A DNA stretch of 64,000 bases from assembly GCF_008801475.1 (NCBI RefSeq), contig NZ_VZPP01000001.1:248001-312000 (forward strand), written 5' to 3'. A program made the translations under genes and the position numbers. The notes below the pieces were generated by a model that was not told the origin of the DNA, ran no database searches, and worked only from the letters and a program-made list of their open reading frames with translations. The stretch comes from Pseudomonas moorei (GTDB lineage Bacteria > Pseudomonadota > Gammaproteobacteria > Pseudomonadales > Pseudomonadaceae). This document shows positions 25,037-33,832 of the stretch, piece after piece. Each line of letters begins with the position of its first letter. The stretch's first letter is position 1.

Positions 25037-25327
25037 TTACTGACGCAAAACTGACGCATCAAGTTTGTTGGCAAGTTCGCGGAAGCGCTTGGCGAGTGCT
25101 TCGGTGAGAGCTATATCTGCGGCGTCCTCAATCTTTTTTGAGCCTTGATACTCGAAATTCTCAATCCACCGAACGACAAGATCACCAAGGTCGAAGCGAA
25201 GCACTTCGTTCTCGCAATTTTCATCGCAAGTGATAATGATCGTATCCGGAGATTCAACTGCCTTGCCGCCAGCCCCATCACTTTCTGGAGCCCACATCCA
25301 TGGCAGATGCGCTGAATGATATTCCAT
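25037..25327 (-). CDS. Hypothetical acidic protein at the prophage right end
   Basis: A 96-residue protein starting MEYHSAHLPWMWAPESDG, with an acidic centre (TCDENCENEVLRFDLGDLVV) and a helical C-terminus. I recognise no family. It points against the lysis genes, is visibly more AT-rich than the tail genes, and lies at the outer edge of the prophage. These are traits of a lysogenic accessory gene. The ribosome-binding site is weak (GGGG about 8 nt upstream). Confidence 0.6.
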   Translation of the reverse strand: MEYHSAHLPWMWAPESDGAGGKAVESPDTIIITCDENCENEVLRFDLGDLVVRWIENFEYQGSKKIEDAADIALTEALAKRFRELANKLDASVLRQ

Positions 25328-25542
25328 CGTCGGTACCCCTAAAGTACGAGCCTAATTGAGGGTGCGGCAGATCGGTTAGGCGCCGATCGTTCGGGAGCTA
25401 CCCTAGCCGCGAATTGATAGTAGCAGCAGCTCGATAAAAGTACATCATTTAGCACATCAAAATCATTGTTCCGCCTAGATTCCCAATAAACATTGGGAAA
25501 ACAGGCTTGAGTTAGGTTCCGGCTTCGGGCACCATGAATATC

Positions 25543-25587
25543 AAGGGCTTGCATGACATACCTCATGCAAGCCCTTCTTTCTTTTTT
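25543..25587. terminator. Strong bidirectional terminator hairpin
   Basis: AAGGGCTTGCATGA and TCATGCAAGCCCTT form a perfect 14-bp stem with a CATACC loop, followed by CTTTCTTTTTT. This is the longest perfect hairpin I noticed in the window. It insulates the prophage edge from the crcB unit. Confidence 0.8.
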
Positions 25588-25696
25588 CGCCATCAAAAAG
25601 TCTTTTCCGCATTCGCGCCCTGTAGCCGCCTTTGCCTGTCAGTCGTGCACCTGAAACTTTCCTTGGCATGCCCGGCCTGGCTCTGTTTAGTGACGC

Positions 25697-25724
25697 TTGA
25701 GCCCGCGCGGCGGCGTACTATAGG
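25697..25724 (+). promoter_or_regulatory. Putative sigma-70 promoter for crcB
   Basis: TTGAGC, 16 nt, TATAGG. The predicted transcription start falls a few bases before the riboswitch, which is the placement expected for a leader-controlled gene. Confidence 0.5.
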
Positions 25725-25733
25725 TTCAATACA

Positions 25734-25780
25734 GGAGATGGCATTCCTCCTTTAACCGCCTTGTGCTGATGATGCCTGCG
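25734..25780 (+). ncRNA. Fluoride riboswitch (crcB motif)
   Basis: The conserved core is present: GGAG, ATGGCATT, CTCC (P1 hairpin), then TTTAACC, and GCTGATGATGCCTGCG. The loop GGCAT can pair with ATGCC to form the pseudoknot that encloses fluoride. A downstream CGTAGGC (after the aptamer, around 25799-25805) can pair with GCCTGCG, offering an expression platform. It sits 146 bp before the crcB ATG. Fluoride binding is expected to raise crcB expression. Confidence 0.92.
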
Positions 25781-25925
25781 TCAACCCTGGACAGGGAGCG
25801 TAGGCGTGCACCTGTCCTTCAACTCAGGACAGAATCATGACACCCATTCTTCAGCCAGCTTGCTCTCGTGCCACGCGGTTATTCGCATCCCCTCGGCCAG
25901 ATCAGCCAGGAGGAGACCTGCAACC

Positions 25926-26309
25926 ATGCTGAAATCACTCCTGGTTATTGCTGTCGGCGCATCACTTGGCGCCTGGCTTCGCTGGCTGCTGGGTATAAAG
26001 CTCAATGCGCTGTTCCCGACGATTCCTCCCGGCACTGTGGCGGCCAACATGGTCGGGGGCTACATCATCGGCTTCGCTATCGCGTTCCTGGCCGCATCCC
26101 CCTCCCTGAGCCCCGAGTGGCGTCTGCTGGTTATCACGGGTTTCTGTGGGGGACTGACTACCTTTTCCACGTTTTCAGCCGAAACAGTTGCCCTGATTCA
26201 GGAAGGCAGGCTCCTGTGGGCACTCGGCTCGGTTTCATTGCACGTCGTGGGCTCACTGGTGATGACCGCTGCCGGGCTCTTGACCTATCAAATGATTGGC
26301 ATGCGGTGA
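25926..26309 (+). CDS. crcB: Fluoride ion channel CrcB/Fluc
   Basis: A 127-residue, four-helix membrane protein that exports fluoride as a dual-topology dimer. Hallmarks are the N-terminal [13 protein letters not shown], the [15 protein letters not shown] helix (the Asn lines the pore) and the [13 protein letters not shown] motif that carries the central Na+ and Phe box. The ATG at 25926 follows AGGAGGAGA. The upstream fluoride riboswitch confirms the function. It overlaps no other gene and is followed by DUF190. Confidence 0.95.
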   Translation: MLKSLLVIAVGASLGAWLRWLLGIKLNALFPTIPPGTVAANMVGGYIIGFAIAFLAASPSLSPEWRLLVITGFCGGLTTFSTFSAETVALIQEGRLLWALGSVSLHVVGSLVMTAAGLLTYQMIGMR

Positions 26310-26319
26310 GGAGATGAAA

Positions 26320-26667
26320 ATGAACGGGTTCCTGGTGATTTTCTTTACTCAACAGAACCGCCGGTATCAGGGGAAAATGCTCGGCGACTGGATCGTTGAT
26401 CTGGCGAAAGAAATGGGGCTGCGTGGCGCAACGTTGTCCACGGGCATTGAAGGTTTTGGACACACAGGTCGAATGCATTCCTCGCACTTTTTTGAGCTTG
26501 CGGATCAACCTACGGAGATTCGCATGGCTATCACCGAGGATGAATCTGAAAGGTTGTTCAGGAGGTTGGAGGTTGAGGACATTTCCGTGTTCTTCTTGAA
26601 AACGCCCATCGAAATGGGTTTCGCAGGAAGAAAGGCTGAATCGCTCCAGAGTTTCCAGGCACCCTGA
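26320..26667 (+). CDS. DUF190 family protein
   Basis: A 115-residue protein of the DUF190 family, often encoded beside crcB. It contains LVIFFTQQNRRYQGKMLGDW, GLRGATLSTGIEGFG and a C-terminal VFFLKTPIEMGFAG segment. These suggest a small PII-like alpha/beta fold, which hints at ligand sensing. The start at 26320 is 6 nt after GAGGAG; the ATG at 26314 directly abuts that site and is unlikely. It lies 10 nt after crcB, so it is under the same riboswitch. Confidence 0.85.
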   Translation: MNGFLVIFFTQQNRRYQGKMLGDWIVDLAKEMGLRGATLSTGIEGFGHTGRMHSSHFFELADQPTEIRMAITEDESERLFRRLEVEDISVFFLKTPIEMGFAGRKAESLQSFQAP

Positions 26668-26826
26668 ATGCTCATTGCTTGACGTCGTTCAAACTCGACC
26701 GGTGAGGGCGATCCGCAAGCCACGTGCAGCCCGCCTTAGGCCCACGCTCTGTCGCAGAACCCTCTAGAGTTGATCTCAGATGGATTGGAGGATCAGCTTC
26801 CGGTCAGTCTCGAGAGGCACAAGCTC

Positions 26827-27258
26827 ATGGTTCACACCCGACGCAGATTGATGTGGCATGGCATGTTTCTGTTCTTCCTGGGCCTGTGTACCGGCCTCGT
26901 CGAACAGCAATTCAGCAATCCGCGCATGGGGCTTACGGCGCACCTAGAGGGGGTGATGAACGGAATCCTGCTCTTGGCAGTCGGCGCGGTCTGGATGGAG
27001 GTGAATCTTTCTTCGCGCAACAAGGCGATTGCTTACTGGACGCTGCTTTACGGGGCCTATGCGAACTGGGCGGTCACGACACTGGCGGCCATTTTCGGCA
27101 CGACCGCCATGTCGCCGTTCACCGGGGCAAGGCAGGCTGCCAACGTGTGGCAGGAGGGGCTGGTGACCGTCGGTTTTGCGAGTGTGGGGATCGCAATCAT
27201 CATGGCGGCGCTGTTGCTGCTCTGGGGGTTACGCCAGCTACCACCCGTCAATAAATGA
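26827..27258 (+). CDS. Hydroxylaminobenzene mutase / styrene-oxide-isomerase-like membrane protein
   Basis: A 143-residue protein with four membrane helices. The pattern FLGLCTGLVEQQFSNPRMGL, AHLEGVMNGILLLAVGAVW and YGAYANWAVTTLAAIFG resembles HabA-type hydroxylaminobenzene mutases and, more distantly, styrene oxide isomerase (StyC). These are small membrane isomerases in which a helix-embedded histidine (here in AHLEGVMNG) matters. The substrate is unknown; no aromatic catabolic genes are adjacent. The start choice (26827) is moderate, following GAGAGG. Confidence 0.7.
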   Translation: MVHTRRRLMWHGMFLFFLGLCTGLVEQQFSNPRMGLTAHLEGVMNGILLLAVGAVWMEVNLSSRNKAIAYWTLLYGAYANWAVTTLAAIFGTTAMSPFTGARQAANVWQEGLVTVGFASVGIAIIMAALLLLWGLRQLPPVNK

Positions 27259-27354
27259 ATCCACGCCTTCCGTGGAATGCATGCCCTGGCCGGCGACGTT
27301 CAGTTATCCGCATCGGCGGGGAAGGTGCCGGGAGCCTGACAAGCGGCAAAAATG

Positions 27355-27380
27355 AAAAAGCCCGACATCGGGGCCGGGCT
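27355..27380 (-). terminator. Terminator of the small leftward gene at 27398
   Basis: Read leftward: AGCCCG, loop, CGGGCT, then TTTTT. It directly follows the stop of the 68-residue gene. Confidence 0.75.
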
Positions 27381-27397
27381 CTCCAATACAAGCAGTT

Positions 27398-27604
27398 TTA
27401 ACTCTTTGCGTCACCGGGCGGCGCTGACATGCGCCGATCCGGGCCTGCGGGATTGCCGCTGTTTATCAACCTTCTTTCCAGCAGAATATTTTGCAACGCT
27501 TCGCGGTCTGACGGGGTCAACTGGTGCTCTCGTGCTTTGAGTTCCAGCAGGATGGGGCTGGACCATTGACGATAGGTTTGTTCGGCACTACGAGTGGGTG
27601 ACAT
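27398..27604 (-). CDS. Small hypothetical protein
   Basis: A 68-residue basic protein (MSPTRSAEQTYRQWSSPILL, LTPSDREALQNILLERRLI). It is predominantly helical, with no motif recognised. A clear GGAGG ribosome-binding site precedes the ATG and a terminator follows the stop, so it is probably a real single-gene unit. Confidence 0.65.
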   Translation of the reverse strand: MSPTRSAEQTYRQWSSPILLELKAREHQLTPSDREALQNILLERRLINSGNPAGPDRRMSAPPGDAKS

Positions 27605-27804
27605 CGGTTCCTCCTTGATCAGGCTCCTGTCAAAAAAGGTGTCGCAGTTCGATACGTCTGAGACCCTAGTCGAGGAAGCCGATTATCGCCAATGCAGCGC
27701 GTCGGACATCAGCTCCGGAGGTCTAAACGTTGACGGTGCTTTTCTGATCTGGCCGTTTGCGGGAGGCGACCGTGAGGGTGCGGGTGTTGTCCGATCCGAT
27801 GAAA

Positions 27805-27829
27805 ATCGGGCCGATTTTATAGGCCCGAT
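27805..27829 (-). terminator. Hairpin downstream of the small zinc-ribbon-like gene
   Basis: ATCGGGCC/GGCCCGAT, a perfect 8-bp stem with a 9-nt loop, followed leftward by TTTC. Likely terminator for the gene ending at 27838. Confidence 0.6.
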
Positions 27830-27837
27830 GTGTGCGT

Positions 27838-28122
27838 CTAGACGAAAGCCTGACTGCCAAATCCCCGGGGCAGTCTTTGCCGTCCGGCCATGGCCGCCAA
27901 CCGTTCGGTCCAGGCCTGGCGCCAGTCAGTGACGATATGCGCGACTTTGGCCTTGCGTGCGGCGCGACGTGCCGCGTTACGCTCGTTCCGGCGTGCTTCC
28001 TTGAAAACGTCGGTGTTGCGGCAGCTTCGGCATTTCACCCGGTTGAGTTCACGCGTGGAGGTGAGATTGCTTCCCTTGTGACCGCAGGCCAAATGCCCGC
28101 TGACTTTGAAGTGAGTGACCAT
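27838..28122 (-). CDS. Small basic Cys-containing protein
   Basis: A 94-residue, Arg/Ala-rich protein. The N-terminal half has HLACGHKG and VKCRSCRNTDVF, giving a plausible zinc site (Cys, His, CxxC). The middle is a basic helix (KEARRNERNAARRAARKAK) that looks nucleic-acid binding. The start at 28122 follows AAGGAG. No family was recognised. It belongs to a run of small leftward genes. Confidence 0.65.
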   Translation of the reverse strand: MVTHFKVSGHLACGHKGSNLTSTRELNRVKCRSCRNTDVFKEARRNERNAARRAARKAKVAHIVTDWRQAWTERLAAMAGRQRLPRGFGSQAFV

Positions 28123-28330
28123 TAGAACGTCTCCTTGGTGACGTGTAAGCGTTGGACCACTCACAACCAGGGACGTTCGGTATTTGCCGGAGCACAAAAA
28201 AATCCCGGCGCGTGGCTGGGTCGGGGAAAAGGCGGAAGGCGATCAGGCAGGCACGCGACCGGTGACGATGGCGTCGCCGATCATGCGTGCCGCGTCGGGC
28301 CGTGTTTTCGCATCGAGCGTCCAGATCGAA

Positions 28331-28561
28331 TCATCTGAACCGGGGTAGCGGCGGGTCGACAGGTTTGAGCGACGACAGGGTGTTACGAATCAGCGGCGTA
28401 TCCTTTTCGATGTCGTTCAGACGATCACGAATTCTGAGGGCTGTCGGATGTCCGCCTTGATGATCGACCCAGTCGGCGATTTCCTTGCACGCCGCAGCCA
28501 GGCGAACCTGGCGCGAATCAAGCAAGGTGAGCAGGGTGGTGATGGACTCTTTTTCGGACAT
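28331..28561 (-). CDS. Small hypothetical protein
   Basis: A 76-residue helical protein (MSEKESITTLLTLLDSRQVR, AACKEIADWVDHQGGHPTAL). The ATG at 28561 lies 8 nt after GGAGG; a GTG three codons earlier is within the spacer. No domain was recognised. Confidence 0.6.
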   Translation of the reverse strand: MSEKESITTLLTLLDSRQVRLAAACKEIADWVDHQGGHPTALRIRDRLNDIEKDTPLIRNTLSSLKPVDPPLPRFR

Positions 28562-28600
28562 GGGAAACACCTCCGCTTAAGAAACCTGGTAGTTAGCAGT

Positions 28601-28625
28601 AAAAAGCCCGCGGGAGGCGAGCTTT
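28601..28625 (-). terminator. Terminator of the gene at 28693
   Basis: Imperfect stem AAAGCTCGC/GCGGGCTTT read leftward (one mismatch), followed by TT after the stem. It lies 68 nt downstream of the 73-residue gene's stop. Confidence 0.5.
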
Positions 28626-28692
28626 CTACCGACGGGGCGCTGATCCTTCAGCTCCTTTGAGTATAGACCCGTATGGGGCACGCTAGAGCGCG

Positions 28693-28914
28693 TCAGCCTT
28701 GACGGGCCATGACGTTTGACCTGGCATTGAGCTGTCGGCAAACGTGCCGGGCGTCTTCCTCGAGATCGTAACCGTCACCGATGAAACCGTGGGTTCGGGT
28801 ATCGGCGATGCGATACCAGACGGCGGCGTCAGGGGGTAGGTGAGCGGTTTCTCCGGCCCGGCGGCCGTGAATGATGATCTTGTTGCATCGCTTCACGACG
28901 AAAATGTCTTCCAT
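28693..28914 (-). CDS. Small hypothetical protein
   Basis: A 73-residue protein (MEDIFVVKRCNKIIIHGRRA, AVWYRIADTRTHGFIGDGYD). Its mixed alpha/beta look suggests a compact domain. The ribosome-binding site is weak; the ATG at 28914 is preferred to an upstream TTG. It directly precedes topoisomerase IB's 3' end in the same orientation. Confidence 0.55.
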   Translation of the reverse strand: MEDIFVVKRCNKIIIHGRRAGETAHLPPDAAVWYRIADTRTHGFIGDGYDLEEDARHVCRQLNARSNVMARQG

Positions 28915-28986
28915 GGCGTCACCGCAGCTGATTCGTGTACAGATCAACTATAGAAGTCATTTGCAATCGTGCAAAAAATAGACAAG

Positions 28987-30006
28987 TCAATTCGTCGGTT
29001 CAGACACCCATTTCTCCAGCAACATGGCCAATCCGACTTCCTCGGCGCGCAGGCCTTTACGCATTCGTGGCTTCGGCAACTCAGCCAACGCACCCAATAG
29101 AAATCCTTCGAGCACCGCTGGATGGATATAGCACTTGCGGCACACTGCCGGCGTATTGCCTAACTGTCGTGCGACGTTTTTCACCATCTCCACCACATGT
29201 CGTTTCGCCTCCGATTCCGGTCGCCATTGCAACTCTCGCAACACCGCCAGGGCGAGCGCGCTGCCGGCCCAGGTGCGGTAGTCCTTGGCAGTGAAGTCGG
29301 CACCGGTCAGGGTTTGCAGGTAGGCGTTGACGTCGGAGGACGTGACGGTGTGTCGCTCGCCGTTTTCATCGAGGTACTGAAACAGGTTTTGTCCGGGGAT
29401 CTCCTGGCAGCGCTTGATGATGCGTGCCAGTCGCCGGTCTTTCACGGTGATCTGATGTTCGACGCCACTTTTGCCACGGAACTGGAACAGGATTGCGCTG
29501 CCGTTGATCTCGACATGCCGGTTGCGCAGCGTGGTCAGGCCGTAGGAGCGGTTGTCCCGGGCATATTGAGTGTTGCCGACGCGGATCAGCGTGGCATCGA
29601 GCAAGGTGATGACCGTGGCCATGACCTTGTCGCGGCTGAAGCCCGGAGCGGCCAACAAGGCTTCCAGCTGTCTGCGCAGTTTCGGCAAGGCCAGGCCGAA
29701 ATCCCGCAGGCGCGAATACTTGTCCAGATCGCGAACCTCACGCCAGCGCGGGTGATAGCGGTACTGCTTGCGACCCCGAGCGTCGCGGCCGGTGGCCTGC
29801 AGGTGCCCGCGCGGATCGGCGCAGATCCACACATCGGTGTAGGCCGGCGGCACTGCGAGGGCGTTGAGGCGCTGGATCTCGTCCGGCTCGGTGATGCGTT
29901 GTCCCGTCGGATCGAAATAGCAGAACTTGCCGCGCAGTTTCCTGCGGCTGATTCCCGGTTGGGTGTCATCGACATAGTGCAAGTCGGAAGGCAGCGCATC
30001 GGGCAT
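28987..30006 (-). CDS. DNA topoisomerase IB (poxvirus-like)
   Basis: A 339-residue bacterial type IB topoisomerase that relaxes supercoils through a 3'-phosphotyrosyl link. The catalytic set is visible: LIRVGN (Arg142), RGKSG (Lys179), KDYRTW (Arg244) and the tyrosine in CRKCYIHP (Tyr293). The N-terminal domain includes KFCYFDPTGQRI and PPAYTDVWICADPRGHLQATG (in part), typical of the family. The start at 30006 follows AAGGA; an upstream TTG is less likely. No cofactor site is present, as expected. It is flanked by modC and several small genes. Confidence 0.95.
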   Translation of the reverse strand: MPDALPSDLHYVDDTQPGISRRKLRGKFCYFDPTGQRITEPDEIQRLNALAVPPAYTDVWICADPRGHLQATGRDARGRKQYRYHPRWREVRDLDKYSRLRDFGLALPKLRRQLEALLAAPGFSRDKVMATVITLLDATLIRVGNTQYARDNRSYGLTTLRNRHVEINGSAILFQFRGKSGVEHQITVKDRRLARIIKRCQEIPGQNLFQYLDENGERHTVTSSDVNAYLQTLTGADFTAKDYRTWAGSALALAVLRELQWRPESEAKRHVVEMVKNVARQLGNTPAVCRKCYIHPAVLEGFLLGALAELPKPRMRKGLRAEEVGLAMLLEKWVSEPTN

Positions 30007-30082
30007 GGCGATAGTCCTTGGCAAGAAGTCAGGGGGCCGTTACAGGCATTGACCCCACGCCGCTGCAGTCGTGCCAATGCCT

Positions 30083-31162
30083 TTACGCGAGCACCGCCAC
30101 GGCTTTGATCTGTGCCCAGAGTTGCTGGCCGGGATGGACGTTCAACTGGTCGCGGGAGAAGCGGGTGATACGCGCCAGTAGCGGGGTCCCCGCCGCATCG
30201 ACACGGATCAGCACATGGGCGGCATTGTCGGCGCCCAACTCGCTGACCACGGTGACCGGCAGGCGATTGAGGATGCTGCTTTGCTCGGCACTGTGCAGGC
30301 TCAGGCTGACATCCCGCGCCTGAACCTTGCAACGCAACGCCTGACCCGTGGCCATCGGCGTGTGCGCCACGCGAATGTTCAAGTCCGTGTCGGGCAGTTG
30401 CAGGGTGAGCAATTGATAGTCACTGTCGTAGGCACTGACGCTGCCTTCGATCACCACGCCGGCGTCGTCGCCCAGCGCCAGAGGCAAGTCCAGGCGCGCC
30501 AGGGTTTGGCCGATCGGGCCGCTGGCCAGCGCCTTGCCGTTGCTGAGCAGGACGAGGTGGTCGGTCAGGCGCGCCACTTCATCCTGGGAGTGGCTGACAT
30601 ACAACACCGGGATGTCCAGTTCGTTGTGCAGCCGTTGCAGGTAGGGGAGGATTTCGCTTTTGCGCTGGGCATCCAGCGCCGCCAGCGGTTCATCCATCAG
30701 CAACAGTTTCGGGCTGGTGAGCAGGGCGCGGGCGATGCCGACTCGCTGGCGCTCCCCTCCCGACAGGTGTTGTGGATGGCGATCCAGCAGGTGGCCGATG
30801 CCTAACAGTTCGGTTGCGTGGGCCATGTCGACCCGACGCTGCGGTTTCGGGATACGCTTGAGACCGAACGCCAGATTGCCCAGCACCGATAGATGCGCAA
30901 ACAGGCTGGCCTCCTGAAACACGTAACCCAGGGCCCGCTTGTGCGGCGCCACGAAAATCTTCCTGTCGCTGTCCTGCCAGACTTCATCGTTGACCTGGAT
31001 AAAGCCTTGATCGGCCTTTTCCAGACCGGCGATGCAGCGCAGGCAGGTGGTCTTGCCCGAGCCGGAATGCCCATACAGTGCCGTGACACCACGGCCGGGC
31101 AGTTGCAGGTCGACATCGAGGTGGAACCCCGGGTAAGTCAATTTCAGGCGCGTTTGAATCAT
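30083..31162 (-). CDS. modC: Molybdate ABC transporter ATP-binding protein
   Basis: The 359-residue ATPase of the molybdate importer. The Walker A motif is GHSGSGKTT near residue 34, the signature is [16 protein letters not shown], Walker B is LLLMDEP, and an H-loop follows in LYVSHSQDE. The C-terminal 130 residues are a Mop/TOBE domain ([17 protein letters not shown]) that binds molybdate and can inhibit transport. The ATG at 31162 follows GGAG at 7-8 nt; the stop of modB overlaps this region, so the genes are translationally coupled. Confidence 0.95.
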   Translation of the reverse strand: MIQTRLKLTYPGFHLDVDLQLPGRGVTALYGHSGSGKTTCLRCIAGLEKADQGFIQVNDEVWQDSDRKIFVAPHKRALGYVFQEASLFAHLSVLGNLAFGLKRIPKPQRRVDMAHATELLGIGHLLDRHPQHLSGGERQRVGIARALLTSPKLLLMDEPLAALDAQRKSEILPYLQRLHNELDIPVLYVSHSQDEVARLTDHLVLLSNGKALASGPIGQTLARLDLPLALGDDAGVVIEGSVSAYDSDYQLLTLQLPDTDLNIRVAHTPMATGQALRCKVQARDVSLSLHSAEQSSILNRLPVTVVSELGADNAAHVLIRVDAAGTPLLARITRFSRDQLNVHPGQQLWAQIKAVAVLA

Positions 31163-31165
31163 CAC

Positions 31166-31846
31166 TCAGCTCCAGCCTGCTTTGGTTTTACGGCTGGAGT
31201 ACAGCGCCAGCAACACCGCGAAGGAGAACACCAGCATGGCCCCGGCCAGCCAATGGGCCTGGGCGTATTCCATGGCTTCGACGTGATCGTAGATCTGCAC
31301 CGAGACCACCCGGGTTTTATCGGGAATGTTGCCGCCGATCATCAGCACGACGCCGAATTCGCCGACCGTGTGGGCGAAGCCGAGAATGGCTGCGGTGATG
31401 AAGCCGGGGCGGGCCAGGGGCAGAGTCACGCTGAAGAAGCTGTCCCAGGGATTGGCGCGCAGGGTCGCGGCCACTTCCAACGGGCGCGTGCCGATGGCGG
31501 AAAAAGCGTTTTGCAGAGGCTGGACCACAAACGGCATCGAGTACAGGACCGAACCGATGACCAACCCTGCAAAACTGAAGGTCAGGGTACCCAGCCCCAG
31601 TGATTGGGTGAGCTGGCCGACAAAGCCGTTTGGACCCAGCGCCAGCAACAGATAAAAGCCGATCACCGTGGGCGGCAGCACCAGGGGCAGGGCGACGATC
31701 GCCCCGACCGGGCCGCGCAGCCAGGATTGGGTGCGCGAGAGCCACAACGCAAGCGGAGTGCCGATCACCAACAGGATGACGGTCGTCAGGGACGCCAGTT
31801 TCAGGGTCAGCCAGATGGCGGAAAAGTCGGCACTCGATAGCGTCAT
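31166..31846 (-). CDS. modB: Molybdate ABC transporter permease
   Basis: A 226-residue inner-membrane permease with five or six helices. The conserved ABC-permease loop near residues 150-170 ([20 protein letters not shown]) contacts ModC. Directly between modA and modC with no gap (start 1 nt from the modA stop), it is part of modABC. Confidence 0.95.
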   Translation of the reverse strand: MTLSSADFSAIWLTLKLASLTTVILLVIGTPLALWLSRTQSWLRGPVGAIVALPLVLPPTVIGFYLLLALGPNGFVGQLTQSLGLGTLTFSFAGLVIGSVLYSMPFVVQPLQNAFSAIGTRPLEVAATLRANPWDSFFSVTLPLARPGFITAAILGFAHTVGEFGVVLMIGGNIPDKTRVVSVQIYDHVEAMEYAQAHWLAGAMLVFSFAVLLALYSSRKTKAGWS

Positions 31847-32635
<789 letters not shown>

Positions 32636-32655
32636 TTACAGAGAGGGGGTGGTAA

Positions 32656-32679
32656 CGCTATATACGAGAATATATAGCG
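32656..32679. promoter_or_regulatory. ModE-type operator upstream of modABC
   Basis: A perfect inverted repeat, CGCTATATA, 6 nt (CGAGAA), TATATAGCG. It closely matches the known ModE consensus with CGNTATATA arms. Located 42 bp before modA, it should repress modABC when molybdate is plentiful. No modE gene lies in the window. Confidence 0.85.
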
Positions 32680-32711
32680 AAATGCCTGCCAACGGAATGA
32701 GTTGCACTGGA

Positions 32712-32744
32712 CTGTGGTGAGGGAGCTTGCCCACTTCACCACAG
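32712..32744. repeat. REP-like hairpin between modA and nitronate monooxygenase
   Basis: CTGTGGTGA/TCACCACAG 9-bp stem with an inner GGGAGCTTGCCCAC segment, the pattern of Pseudomonas REP sequences. It lies just downstream of the nitronate monooxygenase stop and may also protect its mRNA 3' end. Confidence 0.6.
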
Positions 32745-32767
32745 ATTTGTGTTGGCTTGAGGGATCG

Positions 32768-33832
32768 TCAGCGCCCAAGCAACTTGGCCAACCCTTCTTC
32801 GGCAAGCCGCCGGGTCAGCTCTGCCGTTGTCATTTCCTTCCCCAGCGGGAACGCCTGTCCGGCCCAGAGGTTGCTGAAATCCGCTTCGCCCTTCGCACGC
32901 AAAGGCATCAACGCGCCGCCGGCCAGCGGAAAGGCCGGCGCCTTGTCGCATATCGGCCCCAACTCGCGCATGACCCGATTGAGGATTCCGCGCGCCGGGC
33001 GTCCGGTGAAAATGTTGGTGACGGCGGTCTCGCTTTCCCTGGCGGTACGCAATGCCTGGTGATGAGACGCACTGACCTTGGCTTCCGAGGTGAACAGATA
33101 GGCCGTACCCACTTGTACCGCCGAAGCGCCCAACATGAAGGCGGCCGCGACGCCTCGTGCGTCGGCAATGCCGCCAGCAGCGATCACCGGTACCCGTACC
33201 GCATCGGCGACTTGTGGCACCAGGGCAAAGATCCCGACCTGGCTGCTCAGGTCATCACTGAGAAACATCCCGCGATGTCCTCCCGCTTCATAGCCCATGG
33301 CGATGATCGCATCGCAGCCATGCTGCTCAAGCCAGATGGCTTCTTCGACGGTGGTGGCCGAGGACACTACCTTTGCGCCGGTGGCTTTCACCCGATCCAG
33401 CAGGGATTGTTCCGGCAGACCGAAGTGGAAACTTACGACTTCGGGGCGAAATTCTTCGACCACCTCACAGGCTGCGTGATCGAAAGGCGCGCGGTTGGAC
33501 ACTGGCGTCGGCGCATCAAAGTCGACGCCCAGCTCCCGGTAGTAGGGCTCCAACAGGTTTTTCCAGTCTCGCGCGCGTTGCTCATCGGCAGCCGGCGGCT
33601 GGTGGCAGAAGAAGTTGACGTTGAACGGGCGCGCGCTGTGTTGACGAATGGTCGTCAGCTCCGCGCGCAATTGCTCGATGCTGAGCATGGCGGCGGGCAT
33701 CGAGCCCAGGCCACCGGCATTGCTTGCCGCAATCACCATGGACGACTGGGTGGCACCGGCCATGGGGGCTTGAATAACGGGCAGTTCAATCCCGAACAGA
33801 TCAAGAATACGCGTGTCTGGCCATGGGTTCAT
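32768..33832 (-). CDS. Nitronate monooxygenase family flavoprotein
   Basis: A 354-residue FMN-dependent TIM-barrel enzyme of the nitronate monooxygenase/2-nitropropane dioxygenase family. Signatures are LPVIQAPMAGATQSSMVIAA, the NVNFFCHQPP segment, MGYEAGGHRG (flavin-phosphate loop with His) and VPVIAAGGIADARG. It oxidises alkyl nitronates such as propionate-3-nitronate, a detoxifying role. The ATG at 33832 is preferred over longer frames because the family starts near FGIELPVIQAPM and GGAG lies 9 nt upstream. Confidence 0.9.
   Translation of the reverse strand: MNPWPDTRILDLFGIELPVIQAPMAGATQSSMVIAASNAGGLGSMPAAMLSIEQLRAELTTIRQHSARPFNVNFFCHQPPAADEQRARDWKNLLEPYYRELGVDFDAPTPVSNRAPFDHAACEVVEEFRPEVVSFHFGLPEQSLLDRVKATGAKVVSSATTVEEAIWLEQHGCDAIIAMGYEAGGHRGMFLSDDLSSQVGIFALVPQVADAVRVPVIAAGGIADARGVAAAFMLGASAVQVGTAYLFTSEAKVSASHHQALRTARESETAVTNIFTGRPARGILNRVMRELGPICDKAPAFPLAGGALMPLRAKGEADFSNLWAGQAFPLGKEMTTAELTRRLAEEGLAKLLGR

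Larger units (their letters stand above)
1..25330. mobile_element. Prophage right arm (lambda-like siphovirus late region)
   Basis: Nearly every gene from the left edge to about 24.95 kb is a virion or lysis gene in the canonical siphovirus order: packaging, portal, scaffold and coat, connectors, tail tube and chaperones, tape measure, tail tip, fibre, endolysin, spanins. No integrase, repressor, replication gene or obvious holin is present, so the left half lies outside the window. The right end is not resolved. It must lie between the spanins and the host fluoride riboswitch at 25734; 25330 is my estimate, after the last AT-richer gene. With no left end visible, no attachment repeat can be matched. 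No interrupted structural gene is obvious, so the element may be inducible. Confidence 0.9.
25328..25733. other. Prophage-host junction region without a supported gene
   Basis: About 400 bp, AT-rich on the left side. A leftward open frame exists here but its 5' part is a transcription terminator, so I do not call it. The right attachment site probably lies in this interval; without the left end it cannot be identified. The last 40 bp hold the crcB promoter. Confidence 0.5.

Noticed and set aside
25040..25058. Direct repeat CTGACGCA (two copies 3 bp apart) as an attachment core
   Set aside because: Only 8 bp, both copies on the same side of the prophage. With the left end outside the window there is no evidence that it is an attachment site.
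25339..25596. Leftward 85-codon open frame at the prophage edge
   Set aside because: Its first codons form the 14-bp terminator stem, it has no convincing ribosome-binding site, and the product (SSCCYYQFAARVAPERSAPN) looks non-native.
32641..32700. CRISPR-like or multi-copy repeat at the ATATAT tract before modA
   Set aside because: It is a single palindrome fitting ModE, not a repeated array. No CRISPR array, tRNA or rRNA was found anywhere in the window.
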